Below are positions 6,586-8,326 of a stretch of DNA of 8,326 bases, in pieces. Origin of the DNA: an uncultured Lachnospiraceae bacterium (lineage in GTDB: Bacteria > Bacillota > Clostridia > Lachnospirales > Lachnospiraceae). The notes beneath the pieces were generated by a model that saw only the letters and a list, made by a program, of their open reading frames with translations, was not told where the DNA came from and did no database searches. The translations under genes were made by a program, and so were the position numbers. The stretch covers positions 1-8,326 of the forward strand of contig CADCPJ010000334.1 in NCBI GenBank assembly GCA_902803245.1. The letters are read 5' to 3'. Numbering within the stretch: position 1 is the stretch's first letter; the number at the start of each line of letters is the position of its first letter.

Positions 6586-7628
6586 AGCTTCAGATAAATG
6601 ACAGCCGTCGCAAGCGGAGGCAGAAGCGCGGGAAGTGACCTCATAATCACATGCCCGTCTTTCAGCATCAGTGCGGAGATGCACATAAGCAGTGCGGTCT
6701 CTCCAGCCGCGAGCATGGCGCCCATCGGAGTCAGGAGGCACGAGGCCTGAAGGATCACAAACAGGATCATCCACTCCATGCGGAAAGCGCCGCCATTTTT
6801 CATCATCCTTAAGAAAAACCAGAGGACGAGGGGAATCATCATTCCAACGACCTGGGATTTGCCCTGCCAGCTTCGGATCATGATAAAGCTCCCCGCCGTG
6901 TAGGAGGAGTAATATGCGCTGACGTGAATAAGGAATGCAAATGCCGCGAAGAGCCCCGTCTTCCTCCTGTCCCCGTTAAAGAGCTCCGCACCGATCATAA
7001 AGACCGGAATGAAGAAGAGACAGGTAAATACAGGCGGCAGATAGGTGTGGCAGAGCGCCGCAGGTCTCGTCCCGAACAGCTTCGAGAGCGCCGCATAGAA
7101 AGCAAAATGCGGGGAAGCGGCAATCCGGTTGAAGCCTTCCGTGCTGTAGCGGGTGAGCGTCCGCCCGATCCCTCCGTTGATCACAAGGAGGGAATTCGTG
7201 TCGAGGGTGGTTGTGGCATTGGCTACATACATGTAGTCGTCGTTATCGATGTGCATAAAAATGAGCGTCACAGCGGCATGACCGATGACAGCAAGGGACG
7301 CAAGGACCTCCGGCAGAGTGATTCCCCGAAAGAACGCAAAAAGCTGCCCGTTCATTCGATCCCTGTACTTCCGTATGCGGATAGCCGAAAGAACCGCAAT
7401 GAGGACGATGAGTACGCCCCATATAAGAATCAGCGTCGTCAGGCTCTTTTTGAGGAGGACGCATATCTCCGCCGGCCAGTAAAATGATGCATACAGCACG
7501 CACCAGCCAAGGCACCACCTGGAAGCGCACGCATAATGCCCCTCGGCCTCGATATGGAGGGCGGTTCCCGGGATGAGGGGAAATACCGCGATGAAGAGAA
7601 CGAAACAGATGATCTGTAGTATCTGCAA
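6579..7628 (-). CDS. Polytopic membrane protein, N-terminal piece, DUF6077-like
   Basis: 349 residues with about eight hydrophobic segments (near 2-20, 38-58, 64-83, 107-125, 195-215, 225-245, 258-275, 285-321). I recognise a resemblance to DUF6077-type multi-pass proteins of Firmicutes: an acidic motif IDNDDYMYVANATT (127-140), ASPHFAFYAALSKLFG (171-186), the proline-rich turn YLPPVF (196-201) and RSWQGKSQV (252-260). An acidic pair after a membrane segment is reminiscent of GT-C glycosyltransferases, but catalysis is only a guess. The start is TTG at 7628 with AAGGAG upstream (11 nt from AGGAG), and no ATG fits. It is the first gene after the promoter at 7692-7664. The piece stops at YLKLV just as another segment would follow. 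It is much shorter than the 600-750 residues I expect for such proteins, in line with a split gene. Role unknown, probably cell-envelope related. Confidence 0.7.
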   Translation of the reverse strand: MQILQIICFVLFIAVFPLIPGTALHIEAEGHYACASRWCLGWCVLYASFYWPAEICVLLKKSLTTLILIWGVLIVLIAVLSAIRIRKYRDRMNGQLFAFFRGITLPEVLASLAVIGHAAVTLIFMHIDNDDYMYVANATTTLDTNSLLVINGGIGRTLTRYSTEGFNRIAASPHFAFYAALSKLFGTRPAALCHTYLPPVFTCLFFIPVFMIGAELFNGDRRKTGLFAAFAFLIHVSAYYSSYTAGSFIMIRSWQGKSQVVGMMIPLVLWFFLRMMKNGGAFRMEWMILFVILQASCLLTPMGAMLAAGETALLMCISALMLKDGHVIMRSLPALLPPLATAVIYLKLV

Positions 7629-7645
7629 TGTAAAAAGATCTCCTT
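7628..7645 (-). promoter_or_regulatory. Ribosome binding site fixing a TTG start
   Basis: AAGGAG (7645-7640) is the only good Shine-Dalgarno before the membrane-protein frame. It precedes a TTG at 7628-7626 by 11 nt, and no ATG or GTG is in frame nearby. Spacing is a little long, and with the TTG suggests modest initiation. Confidence 0.55.
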
Positions 7646-7663
7646 ATTTTGAAAACTTTTTTC

Positions 7664-7692
7664 ATTTTACTACAAAAGCGCCCACGGCACAA
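7664..7692 (-). promoter_or_regulatory. Sigma-A-type promoter for the membrane protein-peptidase unit
   Basis: On the minus strand TTGTGC (7692-7687) and TAAAAT (7669-7664) are separated by exactly 17 nt. The -10 matches TATAAT at 5 of 6 and the -35 matches TTGACA at 4 of 6. It lies directly after the terminator of the oxidoreductase gene and 35 nt before the TTG start, a sensible place for a new transcription unit running through the membrane protein and peptidase and possibly on to era-recO-glyS. Confidence 0.6.
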
Positions 7693-7700
7693 TTACAGCA

Positions 7701-7734
7701 TAAAAAGATCCCCGCCGTGCGCCGCACAGCGGGG
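7701..7734 (-). terminator. Intrinsic terminator of the pyruvate:ferredoxin oxidoreductase gene
   Basis: The minus strand reads CCCCGCTGTGC (7734-7724), loop GGC, GCACGGCGGGG (7720-7710), an 11-bp GC-rich stem with one U-G pair. ATC, then five T (7706-7702) follow. It lies 67 nt after the oxidoreductase stop and before the next promoter, so it cleanly separates the two units. Confidence 0.88.
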
Positions 7735-7758
7735 ACCTCTGATCTTATTTTTACCGAA

Positions 7759-7784
7759 GCACCTGTCCAAAAGACACCTGGTGC
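7759..7784 (-). repeat. Small interrupted hairpin between the nifJ stop and its terminator
   Basis: On the minus strand GCACC (7784-7780) pairs with GGTGC (7763-7759), and inside it TGTC (7776-7773) pairs with GACA (7767-7764) across a short loop, with a 3-nt bulge. No T-run follows. It might be a decayed copy of a TGTC/GACA-type palindromic repeat, similar in style to the intergenic repeats upstream of era, or a 3'-end stabilising hairpin. Confidence 0.4.
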
Positions 7785-7801
7785 CCTGTGAGAGCGTATT
7801 A

Positions 7802-8326
7802 TTATTTCGCCTTGTGGAACTCAACCAGCTTCACGAGGTTCTCGTATCTCTCCTTCGCTTCCGCCGCGGACTTCGCGATCAGCCTGTCGGCGTTCGCCGG
7901 GTTCGCCTTCTTCAGGGAGCTGAAGCGGACCTCACCCATGACGAAGTCTTCATAGGAGTCTGTCGGAGCCTTGCTGTCGAGGATGAAGGCATCCTTGCCC
8001 TCAGCCTTGAGCTGCGGATTGTAGCGATAGTTTGCCCAGTAGCCGGCCTTGACTGCGAGCTCTTCCTCGGTGATGGACTTGCCCATGCCCTTGCGGATGC
8101 CGTGGTTGATGCACGGAGCGTATGCAAGGATGAGGGACGGGCCGTCATAAGCTTCCGCCTCGGCGATTGCCCTGACTGCCTGGTTGTAGTCCGCGCCGAT
8201 GTTGATGCAGGCGACATAGACATAGCCGTAAGTCATGGCGATGCCGGCAAGATCCTTCTTCTTTGTCTCCTTACCGGCTGCAGCGAACTGAGCGACAGCG
8301 CCGGTCGGTGTGGACTTGGAGGACTG
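7802..8326 (-). CDS. nifJ: Pyruvate:ferredoxin (flavodoxin) oxidoreductase, C-terminal 174 residues (starts outside window)
   Basis: This enzyme oxidises pyruvate to acetyl-CoA and CO2, reducing ferredoxin, and is central to fermentative metabolism in anaerobes. The window holds only the end of the thiamine-diphosphate domain. SSKSTPTGAVAQFAAAGK (visible residues 2-19), a YGYVYVACINIGADYNQA stretch and EAEAYDGPSLILAYAPCINHG (about 56-76) are highly characteristic. The cysteine of APCINHG (visible residue 72) corresponds by family knowledge to the fourth ligand of the proximal 4Fe-4S cluster. Only 102 residues follow it, so the protein lacks the extra C-terminal extension known from Desulfovibrio africanus and should be near 1,170 residues in total. 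The frame is open to base 8326. The gene ends at TAA 7804-7802 and is followed by its own terminator. Confidence 0.96.
   Translation of the reverse strand, partial: QSSKSTPTGAVAQFAAAGKETKKKDLAGIAMTYGYVYVACINIGADYNQAVRAIAEAEAYDGPSLILAYAPCINHGIRKGMGKSITEEELAVKAGYWANYRYNPQLKAEGKDAFILDSKAPTDSYEDFVMGEVRFSSLKKANPANADRLIAKSAAEAKERYENLVKLVEFHKAK

Noticed and set aside
6502..6774. 90-codon frame overlapping the junction of the membrane-protein pieces as a separate small gene
   Set aside because: Its first two-thirds overlap the upstream piece out of frame and look non-protein-like. Only its last ~25 codons look meaningful, and they fit better as the missing middle of the split gene.
324..7791. Numerous plus-strand open frames of 60-190 codons
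   Set aside because: All lie opposite well-supported minus-strand genes, have Arg/Pro/Ser-rich or low-complexity translations, and show no family motifs. They are antisense shadows in GC-rich DNA.

Overview
The window looks like chromosome from a Clostridia-type Firmicute, most likely Lachnospiraceae. This is inferred from the single-chain dimeric-type glycyl-tRNA synthetase, the order era-recO-glyS, a pyruvate:ferredoxin oxidoreductase, a long M16C insulinase-family peptidase, strong GGAGG-type ribosome binding sites and a fairly GC-rich composition for that class. Every gene I can support lies on the minus strand, so transcription runs from high to low coordinates.

Read in the direction of transcription, the window opens with the last 174 residues of pyruvate:ferredoxin oxidoreductase (8326-7802). 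A strong intrinsic terminator follows (7734-7701), and immediately after it a good sigma-A-type promoter (7692-7664). That promoter appears to start a new unit: a polytopic membrane protein lying in two same-frame pieces (7628-6579 and 6518-5589), a 985-residue M16C metallopeptidase (5436-2479), the GTPase Era (2274-1372), the recombination mediator RecO (1375-722, overlapping era by 4 nt) and the first 201 residues of glycyl-tRNA synthetase (605-1). Era, RecO and GlyRS are housekeeping functions: ribosome assembly, DNA repair and tRNA charging. The peptidase probably degrades peptides in the cytoplasm. The membrane protein has no assigned function; it resembles the DUF6077-type multi-pass proteins of Firmicutes.

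The most interesting part is the membrane-protein locus. The two pieces lie in one reading frame, separated by 60 nt carrying several stops. Removing one TG from a TGTGTG run (6580-6585) and one G from a GGG run (6508-6510) restores a continuous, protein-like reading. Beyond the TAA that ends the second piece, the same frame stays open for 51 more codons. These encode a Lys/Ser-rich tail of period-4 SKKK repeats, ending in a TGA that overlaps the peptidase ATG by 4 nt. The simplest reading is one ancestral gene of about 730 codons, coupled to the peptidase, that now carries three lesions. Sequencing error, decay and repeat-based switching cannot be told apart from one sequence.

The second unusual area is the 204-nt gap between the peptidase and era. 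It holds a perfect 16-nt-arm palindrome one base from the era Shine-Dalgarno, a 13-bp direct repeat, and a decayed ~41-nt tandem duplication that includes the end of the peptidase gene. I see no CRISPR array, tRNA, rRNA or insertion sequence, and no complete new multi-gene system.
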